The position numbers and the translations under genes are program-made. Below the pieces are notes generated by a model, which had not been told where the DNA came from, ran no database searches, and saw nothing but the letters and a program-made list of their open reading frames with translations. Below are positions 1 through 7,135 of a DNA stretch of 14,000 nucleotides, piece by piece. The DNA comes from Deltaproteobacteria bacterium (GTDB taxonomy: Bacteria; Desulfobacterota; Desulfobulbia; Desulfobulbales; VMSU01). Location: assembly GCA_021789795.1 (NCBI GenBank), contig JAJYJA010000058.1, positions 1 through 14,000 of the forward strand. The letters run 5' to 3'. Each line of letters starts with the position of its first letter. Position 1 is the stretch's first letter.

Positions 1-123
1 GCCAACGCCAGCGGCATCGTCAGCAAGCTCAGGATGATCGGCCATGACGCGAGCAGCCTCTTCGCCCTGGATCAGGAGCTGGGGCAGCGGGTCTTTGTCA
101 TGCCGGTCGCCCCGGCGGCCTAG
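1..123 (+). CDS. C-terminal fragment of an unidentified protein
   Basis: An open frame enters from the left edge in frame 1 and ends at the TAG at 121-123, giving 40 residues that finish VMPVAPAA. It has GC-rich codon use like the next gene and is followed about 45 bases later by a strong intrinsic terminator, which supports it being the real 3' end of a gene. The visible tail has no recognisable motif, membrane segment or cysteine cluster, and I do not recognise the family. The start and most of the protein lie outside the window. Confidence 0.6.
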   Translation, partial: ANASGIVSKLRMIGHDASSLFALDQELGQRVFVMPVAPAA

Positions 124-168
124 GAGTGCGGCTCAGGCCGCCCGCCTGTTTTTAAGGCCCCGTATCGC

Positions 169-208
169 GGCGCCGGCCCGGAGCGAGACCAGGGCTGGCG
201 CCTTTTTT
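169..208 (+). terminator. Intrinsic terminator after the upstream partial gene
   Basis: An 11 bp stem (169-179 with 192-202, one G-U pair), with a 12-base loop, is followed directly by six T at 203-208. The position just after the partial gene and before the flavodiiron gene suggests that the latter has its own promoter in 209-277, although no convincing -35/-10 pair is visible there. An imperfect 9 bp inverted repeat (219-240, one C-C mismatch) lies in that leader. Confidence 0.8.
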
Positions 209-277
209 ATGCCGCCTGCTTGGCCCGTCCGCGGCCCAAGAGACGGCGGGTAACAATCCACAAGAAGGAGAAGATAA

Positions 278-1471
278 ATGGCGATCACCAAGATCAAAGA
301 CGACCTTTACTGGGTGGGGGCGGTGGACTGGGACGTGCGCGACTTTCACGGCTACGCCATCTACAAGGGCACCACCTACAACGCCTACCTGGCGCTGGAC
401 GAAAAGATCACCCTGTTCGACACGGTAAAGGCCAATTTTTACGAGGACCTGTTGTTTCACCTTCGGGAGCTGATTGACCCGACCAAGATTGACTACCTCG
501 TGGTCAACCACGTGGAGATGGATCACTCCGGCTGCCTGCCCAAGATCATCGAGCTGGTCAAGCCGGAGAAGGTGTTCTGCTCGCCGATGGGCGAGAAGGC
601 GCTGCTTGAGCACTTCCACCGCCCGGATTGGCCCTTGCAGGTGGTCAAGTCGGGCGACAGCATCCGCCTGGGCAAGAAGACGGTTACCTTCCTCGAGACC
701 CGGATGCTGCACTGGCCGGATAGCATGTTCTCCTATATCCCCGAGGATAAGCTGTTGATCTCCAGCGATGCCTTCGGCCAGCACGTTGCCACTGCCGAGC
801 GCTTTGTCGATGAGGTGGAGCTGGGCGAGGTGATGCGCCACGCCGCCAAGTATTACGCCAACATTCTAAACCTCTTCGCCCCCAACGTCCAGAAGCTGCT
901 GGCCCAGGTGGCGGAGCTCAAGCTCGACATCGACATGGTGGCCCCGGATCACGGCCTGATCTGGCGCGGCAACCAGCAGGTTATTCTGGAGGCCTACGAC
1001 CGCTGGAGCCGGCGGGAGACCACCCGCAAGGCCCTGGTGATCTACGACTCGATGTGGCACAGCACCACCAGCATGGCCAAGGCCATCGCCGGGGCGATCA
1101 GCCGCGAGGGGGTGGCGGTGAAGATGATGAACCTGGCGGTCACCCACCGCAGCGACATCCTGACTGAGATCCTTGATTGCCGGGCCCTGGTGTTCGGCTC
1201 GCCGACCTTGAACAACGGCATCCTGCCCCGGATGGGGGATTTCCTGACCTACCTGAAGGGCCTGCGGCCCAAGGGCAAGGTGGGGGCCGCCTTCGGCTCC
1301 TTCGGCTGGAGCGGCGAGGCGGTGAAGATCATGAACGAGGCGATGGAGGGCATGGATGTCAAGCTGCTCGATCCGGGGCTTAAGGTCAGAAACGTGCCCA
1401 CCGACGAGGATTTTGCCAAGTGCAAGGCCCTGGGCGCCAAGATCGCCGCCGCGGTCAAGGAGCTGGGCTGA
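278..1471 (+). CDS. fprA: Flavodiiron protein (FprA-type A flavoprotein, O2/NO reductase)
   Basis: A 397-residue class A flavodiiron protein, a soluble enzyme that reduces O2 to water and/or NO to N2O using electrons from rubredoxin or a similar carrier. Residues 1-245 form the metallo-beta-lactamase-like diiron domain. The expected ligands are present: H78, E80, D82 and H83 in an HxExDH motif, H145, D164 and H225 (in APDHG). Residues 250-397 form a flavodoxin domain with an FMN phosphate loop at 256-265 (YDSMWHSTTS). The length matches two-domain family members such as rubredoxin:oxygen oxidoreductase, with no rubredoxin or NADH-reductase extension. The start is set by AAGGAG seven bases before ATG 278. 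The DVU0298-like gene follows after 6 bp, and the facing hcp group fits a role in NO/O2 defence. O2 and NO preference cannot be told from sequence. Confidence 0.96.
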   Translation: MAITKIKDDLYWVGAVDWDVRDFHGYAIYKGTTYNAYLALDEKITLFDTVKANFYEDLLFHLRELIDPTKIDYLVVNHVEMDHSGCLPKIIELVKPEKVFCSPMGEKALLEHFHRPDWPLQVVKSGDSIRLGKKTVTFLETRMLHWPDSMFSYIPEDKLLISSDAFGQHVATAERFVDEVELGEVMRHAAKYYANILNLFAPNVQKLLAQVAELKLDIDMVAPDHGLIWRGNQQVILEAYDRWSRRETTRKALVIYDSMWHSTTSMAKAIAGAISREGVAVKMMNLAVTHRSDILTEILDCRALVFGSPTLNNGILPRMGDFLTYLKGLRPKGKVGAAFGSFGWSGEAVKIMNEAMEGMDVKLLDPGLKVRNVPTDEDFAKCKALGAKIAAAVKELG

Positions 1472-1477
1472 TCCGGT

Positions 1478-2167
1478 ATGGCGGGGGGGATTAGGGAGTT
1501 AACCCGGCAGGTGGCCGTCTGGCTTCAGGGGCCTGATTTGGCCACGGCCCTGGCCCAGGTCGGCGCCCTGGCCCCGGACAAGGCCATAAAGCCCCTGTTT
1601 TCCTGCCTGTGCGCCCCCGAGCCACAGCTCAAGTGGCACGCGGTCTCGGCCTTTGGCCAGACGGTGGCCACCCTGGCCGACCGGGAGCTGGAGGCGGCCC
1701 GGGTGGTCATCCGGCGCTGCATGTGGATGCTAAACGACGAGTCGGGCGGCATCGGCTGGGGGGTGCCGGAGGCGATGGCCGAGGCCCTGGCCCGGCACCC
1801 CGGCCTGGCGGCGGAGTACACCCATATCCTGGTCGCCTTCATGCGCGAGGATGGTTTCTACCTGGAGCTGCCCGCCCTGCAACAGGGCCTGCTCTGGGGC
1901 CTGGCCCGGCTGGCCGAGGTCGAGGCCCGACGGCTTAGGGAGCGGGAGGCGGGGCGTTATCTCCTGCCCTACCTCGACTCCGGCGACCACCTGGTGGTCG
2001 GCCTGGCCTGCCTGGCCCTGGGCCGTCTGGGCGACCGGCGGGATATCCCCGCCATCGCCTCCCACCGCGCCCTTTCCACCCCCATCACCATCTACCAGAA
2101 CGGGGAGTTTATGCCCCGCACCGTGGGCCAGCTGGCCGAGGAGGCCATCAGCCAGCTGGGCGGCTGA
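1478..2167 (+). CDS. HEAT-repeat protein, DVU0298-like
   Basis: A 229-residue soluble, all-helical protein rich in Leu and Ala with repeated helix pairs, for example around residues 10-40, 50-75, 100-135 and 175-195, typical of HEAT/ARM-type solenoids. The central segment with NDESGGIGWGVPEAMAE (about residues 86-102) resembles a small family in sulfate-reducing bacteria named after DVU0298 of Desulfovibrio. I recognise this from memory, not from a search. It has no signal peptide, membrane helix or metal-site motif. The ATG is 6 bp after the flavodiiron stop with only a weak ribosome-binding site, so translational coupling to fprA is likely. No biochemical role is known to me; a scaffold or protein-binding function is only inference from the fold. 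Confidence 0.75.
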   Translation: MAGGIRELTRQVAVWLQGPDLATALAQVGALAPDKAIKPLFSCLCAPEPQLKWHAVSAFGQTVATLADRELEAARVVIRRCMWMLNDESGGIGWGVPEAMAEALARHPGLAAEYTHILVAFMREDGFYLELPALQQGLLWGLARLAEVEARRLREREAGRYLLPYLDSGDHLVVGLACLALGRLGDRRDIPAIASHRALSTPITIYQNGEFMPRTVGQLAEEAISQLGG

Positions 2168-2171
2168 CGGC

Positions 2172-2912
2172 CTAGAGCGGACGGCGGCTTAACACCTGCC
2201 CCTGGGTGCCGATGACCACCACCTGGGCGGGAAGCTCCCGGCCTGCCAAGGCCACGGCCCGTTTCAGGATCGCGGCCATCCCCTGGCAGCAGGGCACCTC
2301 CATGATCGCCACCAGCAGGGACTTGACCCGGCCTTGGGTGATGACCTGGGCGAATTTTTGCACGTAGCCCTCCGGGTCATCGAACTTGGGGCAGCCCAGC
2401 ATCACTGCCCGGCCCGCCAGCAACTCGGCGTGAAAGCCGGGATAGGCGACCGGGACGCAGTCGGCGGCCACCAGCAGTTCGGCGTTGGCCAGGAAGGGGG
2501 CGTCCGCCGCCACCAGGCGGATCTGCACCGGCCAGTGGCTCAGGCCAGAGGCCCCCGCCGGTCTTAGGCTTACCGGCTGGTTGGCCGTCTGGCAGGGGCT
2601 GGGGGCGAAGACCTGCGCCGCCGCCCCCGGACAGGCGTGAGCAGACGGCGCCCCGGCGGCCCGCGGTTGCTTGCCGAGCAGCTCGGCCACCGCCTCCTCG
2701 TCGAACTCCGGGGCCTCCCGTTCCACGATCCTGAGCGCCCCGGTCGGGCAGCCGCCCAGGCAGGCGCCCAGGCCGTCGCAGTACTTGTCCGCCATTAGCC
2801 TCGCCTTGCCATCCACCAGACGCAGGGCGCTCTCGGCGCAGTCCACGATGCACTGGCCGCAACCGGTGCACTTCTCTTCGTCGATCTCGATGATCTTTCT
2901 CTTCACCAACAT
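2172..2912 (-). CDS. Ferredoxin-type 2x[4Fe-4S] protein of the hcp cluster
   Basis: A 246-residue cytoplasmic iron-sulfur protein. The N-terminal 65 residues hold a bacterial-ferredoxin-like domain: CxxCxxCxxxC at C15, C18, C21 and C25, then C45-x5-C51-x3-C55-P. The remaining 180 residues form a separate region containing the cysteines of ADCVPVAYPGF, LGCPKFDD and EVPCCQG, so further redox or ligand sites are possible. Proteins of this layout lie beside hcp in sulfate reducers (for example DVU2544 next to DVU2543) and are thought to pass electrons to Hcp; that role is inferred here from context. AGGAG lies six bases before the ATG and overlaps the TAG stop of the upstream gene, so translation of the two is coupled. 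Its stop is only 4 bp from that of the convergent HEAT-repeat gene, leaving no room for a terminator between them. Confidence 0.88.
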   Translation of the reverse strand: MLVKRKIIEIDEEKCTGCGQCIVDCAESALRLVDGKARLMADKYCDGLGACLGGCPTGALRIVEREAPEFDEEAVAELLGKQPRAAGAPSAHACPGAAAQVFAPSPCQTANQPVSLRPAGASGLSHWPVQIRLVAADAPFLANAELLVAADCVPVAYPGFHAELLAGRAVMLGCPKFDDPEGYVQKFAQVITQGRVKSLLVAIMEVPCCQGMAAILKRAVALAGRELPAQVVVIGTQGQVLSRRPL

Positions 2913-2921
2913 GGTCAGCTC

Positions 2922-3617
2922 CTATTGGGCCAGTATTTTTTTACCTTCCAGGCGGCCATTCACGGTAACCAAACCTTGAGTTAAGGCCACGGCCTCCGTG
3001 CCGCCGTCCAGGGTCTTGGCCAGGTGGGCGATCCCGGCCAGGAGCCAGGCGTCGTGCAGCACCCTTTGGTTGACGCTGGCCTCCGGGCCGGGCGGCGCTC
3101 CCAGGTGTTGGAGCAGTTCGCCCACCTCGGCGGCCAGGCCCGGGTTGGCCTTAAGCTCGGCCAAGAGGGCCTGGGCCGCTACCGGTTCCCGCCTTTCCCC
3201 GGCCCGCACCTCTCCGTCCAGCTCGGCCAGCAAGGCGGCCAGGACCACCACCGCCTTGTTGGCCTCCTCGGTCTTGGCCAGTTGCTCGGCGTAACGGGCC
3301 GCCCGGCTGGCCTGGCCGATCTTGGCGAAATCGGCCCCCAGCCTGCCCTTCATGGCGATGGCCGCCCGTTCCAACAGCAGGTCCTGTTTCTGGGCCAGCA
3401 TCTCGGGGGAAAGGCTGCCCAGGCACTGTTCGGCAAAGGGGCAGTACGAGGCGCAGCCGAAGTCCAGGCGCGGGTTGAGCAGCTCGTGGCCGCATTGCCG
3501 GCAGCGGCGGCGGCTGTCGTCCTTGAAGAATTCCACCACCCCCCCGCACTTGGGGCAATGGCTCTCGAAGATCGCCTCTCCATCCCAAAAACGGCTGTCT
3601 TGTCCAGGGCATTGCAT
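2922..3617 (-). CDS. Zinc-ribbon protein with degenerate HD-type domain
   Basis: A 231-residue soluble protein. A zinc ribbon is formed by C21-x2-C24 and C39-x2-C42, followed by a second conserved-looking set, C55-x3-C59-x5-C65 (FGCASYC..AEQC), and then an all-helical region from about 70 to 231. The N-terminal half closely resembles proteins commonly annotated as phosphohydrolases or HD-domain proteins beside hcp in related anaerobes. In my recollection those carry an LHDIG motif and an HHHH-like motif. Here the matching segments read LLAELDG (129-135) and LLQHLG (168-173), so the HD pair is replaced by A131-E132, while a late Asp (D189 in LHDAW) remains. It is therefore probably not a working metal phosphohydrolase. 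A GAGG ribosome-binding site lies about seven bases before ATG 3617. The gene sits 105 bp downstream of hcp and 9 bp upstream of the ferredoxin-like gene. Confidence 0.7.
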   Translation of the reverse strand: MQCPGQDSRFWDGEAIFESHCPKCGGVVEFFKDDSRRRCRQCGHELLNPRLDFGCASYCPFAEQCLGSLSPEMLAQKQDLLLERAAIAMKGRLGADFAKIGQASRAARYAEQLAKTEEANKAVVVLAALLAELDGEVRAGERREPVAAQALLAELKANPGLAAEVGELLQHLGAPPGPEASVNQRVLHDAWLLAGIAHLAKTLDGGTEAVALTQGLVTVNGRLEGKKILAQ

Positions 3618-3660
3618 GGTTGGGCCTCGTCAGGAAACAGGGGTCAGAATTCAAGAGACA

Positions 3661-3693
3661 GGCGGAAGGCGGCGGTTAACGCCCTCTTCCGCC
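3661..3693 (-). terminator. Stem-loop between hcp and the zinc-ribbon gene
   Basis: Two nested perfect stems, GGCGGAAG (3661-3668) with CTTCCGCC (3686-3693), and GGCG with CGCC inside them, separated by a small internal loop. It lies in the 105 bp gap downstream of hcp. On the - strand it is followed by TTGTCTCTTG rather than a clean T-run, so it may be a partial terminator or RNA-stabilising hairpin that sets hcp expression above the two downstream genes. Confidence 0.45.
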
Positions 3694-3722
3694 TTGCTCC
3701 TTTGATGGTCTTGTCCCTTATC

Positions 3723-5351
3723 CTACCCCAGGATGGCCCGCAAGTCATCCGCCGGGGTGGTGATCGGTTTGATCTGGAAGTTTTTAACCAGCACCTCCAG
3801 GACGTTGGGGGTGATGAAGGCCGGCAGGCTCGGCCCCAGGCGGATGTCCTTAATGCCCAGGTGGAACAGGGTCAGGAGGATGGCCACCGCCTTCTGTTCG
3901 TACCAGGAAAGCACCAGGGAGAGGGGCAGGTCGTTCACCCCGCAGCCAAAGGCCCCGGCCAGGGCCACGGCGATCTGGATGGCGGAGTAGGCGTCGTTGC
4001 ACTGGCCCACGTCCAGCAACCGGGGGATACCGCCGATCTCGCCCAGTTGCTGGTCGAAGAAGCGGAACTTTCCGCAGGCAAGGGTCAAGACCAGGCAGTC
4101 CTTGGGCACCTGTTCCACGAACTCGGTGTAGTAGTTGCGGCCCGGCTTGGCGCCGTCGCAGCCCGCCACCAGGAAGAAGTGGCGGATGGCCTTGGCCTTG
4201 ACCGCCGCGACCACCTGGTCGGCCACCGAGAGCACGGCGTTTCTGGCGAAGCCGACCAGCACCGCACCCCGGTCGGTATCCTCGCTAAAGCCGGGCAGCG
4301 AAAGGGCCTTGTCGATGACCGGGGTGAAGTCCTGGTCTCCGATGTGCCGCACCCCGGGCCAGGCCACCAGGCCGGTGGTGAAGATGTGGTCGCGGTAGGA
4401 ATCCTTAGGTTTCTGGATGCAGTTGGTGGTCATGACGATGGCGCCGGGGAACTCGGCGAACTCTTTGCCTTGGTTCTGCCAGGCGGTGCCGTAGTGACCG
4501 TGGAAGTGGGCAAACTTCTTCAGTTCCGGGTAGCCGTGGCAGGGGAGCATCTCGCCGTGGGTGTAGACGTTGATCCCGGTGCCCTCGCTCTGCTTGAGGA
4601 TGGCGGCCAGGTCTTGCAGGTCATGGCCGGAGACCAGGATGGCCTTGCCCTTTTTCGCCCCCAGGGGCACGGAGGTGGGCACCGGATGCCCGAAGGCCCC
4701 GGTGTTGCCGGCGTCGAGGAGCTGCATGGCCCGCAGGTTGATCTCCCCGCATTTAAGCACCAGGCCCACCCAGTGGTCGAGCGGCAGGCCGGGCCGCAGC
4801 AGTTCGCTTAGGGCCTGGTGGATGAAGGCATAGACCGCCTCGTCCTCCTGGCCCAGGATGCGGGCGTGATCGGCGTAGGCCGCCACCCCTTTGAGTCCGT
4901 AGAGCAGGATCTGCTTGAGCGAGGTGATGTCCGGGTTCTCGGCGCGATCCGCCGCCGGGCCGATCCCCTCGGCCTGGGCGGCCAGCCCAGCAAGATCGGG
5001 GGCGGGGACGAAGTTGGCCGCAGCCTCCGGGAAGGAGGGCGCCTGCCCCGTGGCCTGAAGCCTGGCCCGCAGGGAATCCCTAAGCCTGACCGCTTCCCGG
5101 ATAAGGCCTGCCAGTCGCTCGGGGTCGAAGTTGACGTTGGTCAGGGTGGAGAAGACCGCCTCGCAGGTGAAGAGGTTGATGGCCGGATCGGTAAGGCCTT
5201 GGCTACGGGCGGCTTGGGCGTAAAGGCTAAGGCCCTGGACGGCGTGGATCAGCAGGTCTTGCAGGGCCGCGACCTGGTCGTTCTTGCCGCAGACCCCGGC
5301 GGTGGTGCAGGCGGTTCCGTGGGCGGTTTGTTCACACTGGTTGCAGAACAT
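3723..5351 (-). CDS. hcp: Hybrid cluster protein (hydroxylamine reductase), class I
   Basis: A 542-residue cytoplasmic hybrid cluster protein, implicated in NO reduction and nitrosative stress and historically called hydroxylamine reductase. The N-terminal C3-x2-C6-x8-C15-x5-C21 motif is the [4Fe-4S] type of strict anaerobes rather than the [2Fe-2S] type of facultative enterics. All hybrid-cluster ligands are present: H243, E267, C311, C398, C426, C451 and E485, each shifted by 1 to 9 positions from the Desulfovibrio vulgaris numbering. The start was placed at 5351 because AAGGAGG lies six bases upstream and the protein then begins MFCNQC as in the family. An in-frame ATG 25 codons upstream would precede the predicted transcription start. 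An FNR/HcpR-like operator precedes the gene. The zinc-ribbon and ferredoxin-like genes follow on the same strand. Confidence 0.97.
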   Translation of the reverse strand: MFCNQCEQTAHGTACTTAGVCGKNDQVAALQDLLIHAVQGLSLYAQAARSQGLTDPAINLFTCEAVFSTLTNVNFDPERLAGLIREAVRLRDSLRARLQATGQAPSFPEAAANFVPAPDLAGLAAQAEGIGPAADRAENPDITSLKQILLYGLKGVAAYADHARILGQEDEAVYAFIHQALSELLRPGLPLDHWVGLVLKCGEINLRAMQLLDAGNTGAFGHPVPTSVPLGAKKGKAILVSGHDLQDLAAILKQSEGTGINVYTHGEMLPCHGYPELKKFAHFHGHYGTAWQNQGKEFAEFPGAIVMTTNCIQKPKDSYRDHIFTTGLVAWPGVRHIGDQDFTPVIDKALSLPGFSEDTDRGAVLVGFARNAVLSVADQVVAAVKAKAIRHFFLVAGCDGAKPGRNYYTEFVEQVPKDCLVLTLACGKFRFFDQQLGEIGGIPRLLDVGQCNDAYSAIQIAVALAGAFGCGVNDLPLSLVLSWYEQKAVAILLTLFHLGIKDIRLGPSLPAFITPNVLEVLVKNFQIKPITTPADDLRAILG

Positions 5352-5407
5352 GAGTTTCCTCCTTGGGCTTTGATGGGCGGGTGTCCGGGGCCGATGCCCC
5401 GGGGCTT

Positions 5408-5458
5408 CGAGGCCAGAATAGGACAAGCTGGCGGAGAAAACCTTGACCTAAATCAAGG
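5408..5458 (-). promoter_or_regulatory. hcp promoter with FNR/HcpR-type operator
   Basis: On the - strand a perfect 6+6 bp palindrome with a 6 bp centre, CCTTGATTTAGGTCAAGG (5458 to 5441), contains TTGAT-N4-GTCAA, the layout of Crp/Fnr-family sites. A -10 candidate TATTCT lies at 5420-5415. Placing the start of transcription seven bases beyond it, at about 5408, puts the palindrome centre at -41.5, the standard class II activation distance, and explains the absence of a good -35. In sulfate and metal reducers HcpR (Crp/Fnr family) controls hcp through similar palindromes. The regulator gene is not in this window. Confidence 0.75.
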
Positions 5459-5512
5459 GGATGAAAAATTTACTGGCCGGCCTGGCGCAAGGCAAGGCAC
5501 CTTCCGCCCTCA

Positions 5513-5561
5513 GCCAGCGCCCTCGCAACTTTTCTAACCGACGGCCAGGGCGGGGTTTTTT
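5513..5561 (+). terminator. Weak T-run terminator-like sequence
   Basis: A six-base T-run (5556-5561) follows a GC-rich stretch in which CGCCCT near 5518 can pair with AGGGCG near 5548. The stem is short and the loop long, and no + strand gene ends just upstream, so this may be a relic or chance. It lies between the divergent hcp and metallophosphoesterase genes. I see no other structure in the rest of that 278 bp gap apart from the hcp promoter. Confidence 0.25.
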
Positions 5562-5629
5562 GTCGATATTCAGTCTCAGGCCTGGTAAAGCTGCTTAGCC
5601 ACCCTGGTTTAAGGGCGTCCCCCTTCGTC

Positions 5630-6472
5630 ATGCGCAAGATATTCCGTCTCCGTTATCTACTGCCGTTGCTGTCGCTTCTGGTCGTCATCTACGGCTGGCA
5701 GGTGGAGCCCCGTCTGCTGACCGTGCAACGGGTGGTGATCCGCGACCCGGTACTGGCTAAGGCCTGGCCGGGGCTGACCATCGTCCAGATCTCCGACCTC
5801 CACATCACCCGGGAGGGGCCGTACCAGGCCCGGCTGCTGGCCAAAATCAACCGCTTAAAGCCCGATCTCATCCTGATGACCGGCGATTACAAGCAGTGGT
5901 TGCAGCCCCCCGGCCCGGCCCAGCGGTTTCTGTCCCGGCTCTCCGCCCCCCTGGGCGTCTATGGGGTGCTGGGCGACGCCGACCAGAGCGAGGATCAGGC
6001 CTACTGCGCCTACTGTCACCCCGGCGATGACTACCACTCCCGCCTGATCCAGCCGGTGATCCTGCAAAACGAGCTCCGCACCCTGCCCTGGCGAGGAGGC
6101 ACCATTACCTTGGCCGGGGCCGATTTCGGGGAGACGGGGGATCAGTGGCTGGCCGGGCTTGAAGCCGCCCCGGCCTCCGGCCCGATGCTGGTCTTAAGCC
6201 ACCAGAGCAAGCCCTGGAACGACCTGCCCCCGGGCCGGCACCTCCTGTGGCTGTCCGGCGACACCCACGGCGGCCAGATCCGGATGCCCACCTGGTTCTG
6301 GCGGCTCTTCCCCTACAAGCCCGACCCCGCCCACATGGGCGGCCTGTACGGTAACGGCCAGGGGGGCTGGCTGCTGGTGAACCGGGGGATCGGCGAGACC
6401 GCCTGGATGCCGCTTAGGATCGGGGTGCCGCCGGAGATCGATGTCATCACCTTTGCCGAGCCGCGAGGATGA
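5630..6472 (+). CDS. Membrane-anchored calcineurin-like metallophosphoesterase
   Basis: A 280-residue protein with an N-terminal signal anchor (hydrophobic residues about 9-22 after a basic start) and a calcineurin-like phosphoesterase domain of the YkuE/LpxG-related group, probably facing the periplasm. Motifs in order: SDLH (D56, H58), TGDY (D86), LGDAD at 114-118 in place of GNH(D/E), LSHQ (H191) and SGDTHGGQ (D211, H213) in place of GHTH. The first metal site is intact. The second metal site and the usual catalytic His of GNH are altered (N to D116, H to A117, H to D211). Such proteins often hydrolyse phosphodiester or pyrophosphate bonds in lipids, but the substrate here is unknown. The ribosome-binding site before ATG 5630 is weak. 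The next gene starts 4 bp after the stop, so the two are probably cotranscribed. Confidence 0.85.
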   Translation: MRKIFRLRYLLPLLSLLVVIYGWQVEPRLLTVQRVVIRDPVLAKAWPGLTIVQISDLHITREGPYQARLLAKINRLKPDLILMTGDYKQWLQPPGPAQRFLSRLSAPLGVYGVLGDADQSEDQAYCAYCHPGDDYHSRLIQPVILQNELRTLPWRGGTITLAGADFGETGDQWLAGLEAAPASGPMLVLSHQSKPWNDLPPGRHLLWLSGDTHGGQIRMPTWFWRLFPYKPDPAHMGGLYGNGQGGWLLVNRGIGETAWMPLRIGVPPEIDVITFAEPRG

Positions 6473-6476
6473 GGCC

Positions 6477-7049
6477 ATGACCAGATCACCCCGCATCACC
6501 CTGTCCAACGCCCGCCGAGGCCTGCTCGCCCTGCTGATTTTTGTCCTGGCTGGCTGCGAGCGGCATCCCCCGGCCCAACCCTTGATCTTAAACGACTTCG
6601 AGGATCAGGCCGACCTGACGCGGATCGTCTGGCGCTGCCGCACCACCTTCAGCCTGAGCGACCGCTACCGGACGCACGGCAAGAGCGGCCTGCTGCTGAC
6701 CATGTACCCCGATCCCTACCCCGGACTGACCCTCAAGCTGACCCCGGAGGAGCGGGATTGGCGGGGTTACCGCTACCTGGCCCTGGAGGCGATCAATCCG
6801 GGGTCGGCGCCGGTTGCCCTCTGCTACCGAATCGACGACCTGGCCAATCCGGATTACCAAGAGCGGGCCAACGGCGCCTTCCGCCTGGCGCCGGGGATAA
6901 ACCATCTGCGCCTGGAGCTTGCGGCCCTGCGCACCTCGGGCAGCAGGCGGCCCTTACACTGGCGACGGGTCGATAAGGTGCTCTTCTTTGTTGTCTCACC
7001 CCCAGCCAAGGTGGAGTTGGGGGTTGACTATCTCCGGCTGGAGAAATGA
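6477..7049 (+). CDS. Putative lipoprotein with beta-sandwich-like domain
   Basis: A 190-residue protein with a lipoprotein signal peptide: basic MTRSPRITLSNARR, hydrophobic residues 15-25, then the lipobox LAGC with C27 as the lipidated residue. The mature part is rich in predicted beta strands and aromatic or charged residues (NDFEDQADL, GKSGLLLTMYP, RGYRYLALEA, VDYLRLE). This pattern is seen in jelly-roll domains related to carbohydrate-binding modules, a fold guess only. ATG 6477 was chosen because AGG lies just upstream and the signal peptide then starts cleanly; an upstream in-frame ATG at 6441 would overlap the phosphoesterase by 32 bases. The 4 bp spacing implies coupling with the phosphoesterase. 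I do not recognise a named family. Confidence 0.75.
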   Translation: MTRSPRITLSNARRGLLALLIFVLAGCERHPPAQPLILNDFEDQADLTRIVWRCRTTFSLSDRYRTHGKSGLLLTMYPDPYPGLTLKLTPEERDWRGYRYLALEAINPGSAPVALCYRIDDLANPDYQERANGAFRLAPGINHLRLELAALRTSGSRRPLHWRRVDKVLFFVVSPPAKVELGVDYLRLEK

Positions 7050-7097
7050 ACAAGAGGGGAGTGACGAAACGGTGACCTGAAAGGCTAAAAACTGAAA

Positions 7098-7135
7098 AAG
7101 CCCTTAACTTGAAGCAAGTTAAGGGCTTGATTTTA
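7098..7135 (+). terminator. Perfect 14 bp terminator hairpin
   Basis: AAGCCCTTAACTTG (7098-7111) and CAAGTTAAGGGCTT (7115-7128) form a perfect 14 bp stem with a 3-base loop, followed by a T-rich stretch and preceded by an A-rich one, so it could act on both strands. It closes the metallophosphoesterase-lipoprotein unit and coincides with the change from GC-rich core genes to lower-GC accessory DNA. Confidence 0.85.

Noticed and set aside
152..841. A 229-codon - strand open frame over the flavodiiron gene
   Set aside because: Antisense shadow of a gene whose catalytic residues are all present; it would also run through the terminator at 169-208.
3024..4811. A 595-codon + strand open frame opposite hcp and the zinc-ribbon gene
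   Set aside because: It lies antisense to two well-supported genes, has Gly/Gln/His-rich low-complexity composition typical of GC-rich shadow frames, and shows no family motif.
5352..5426. Upstream in-frame start for hcp adding 25 residues
   Set aside because: No ribosome-binding site, unlike the AAGGAGG before 5351; the added residues would lie upstream of the predicted transcription start and have no counterpart in the family.
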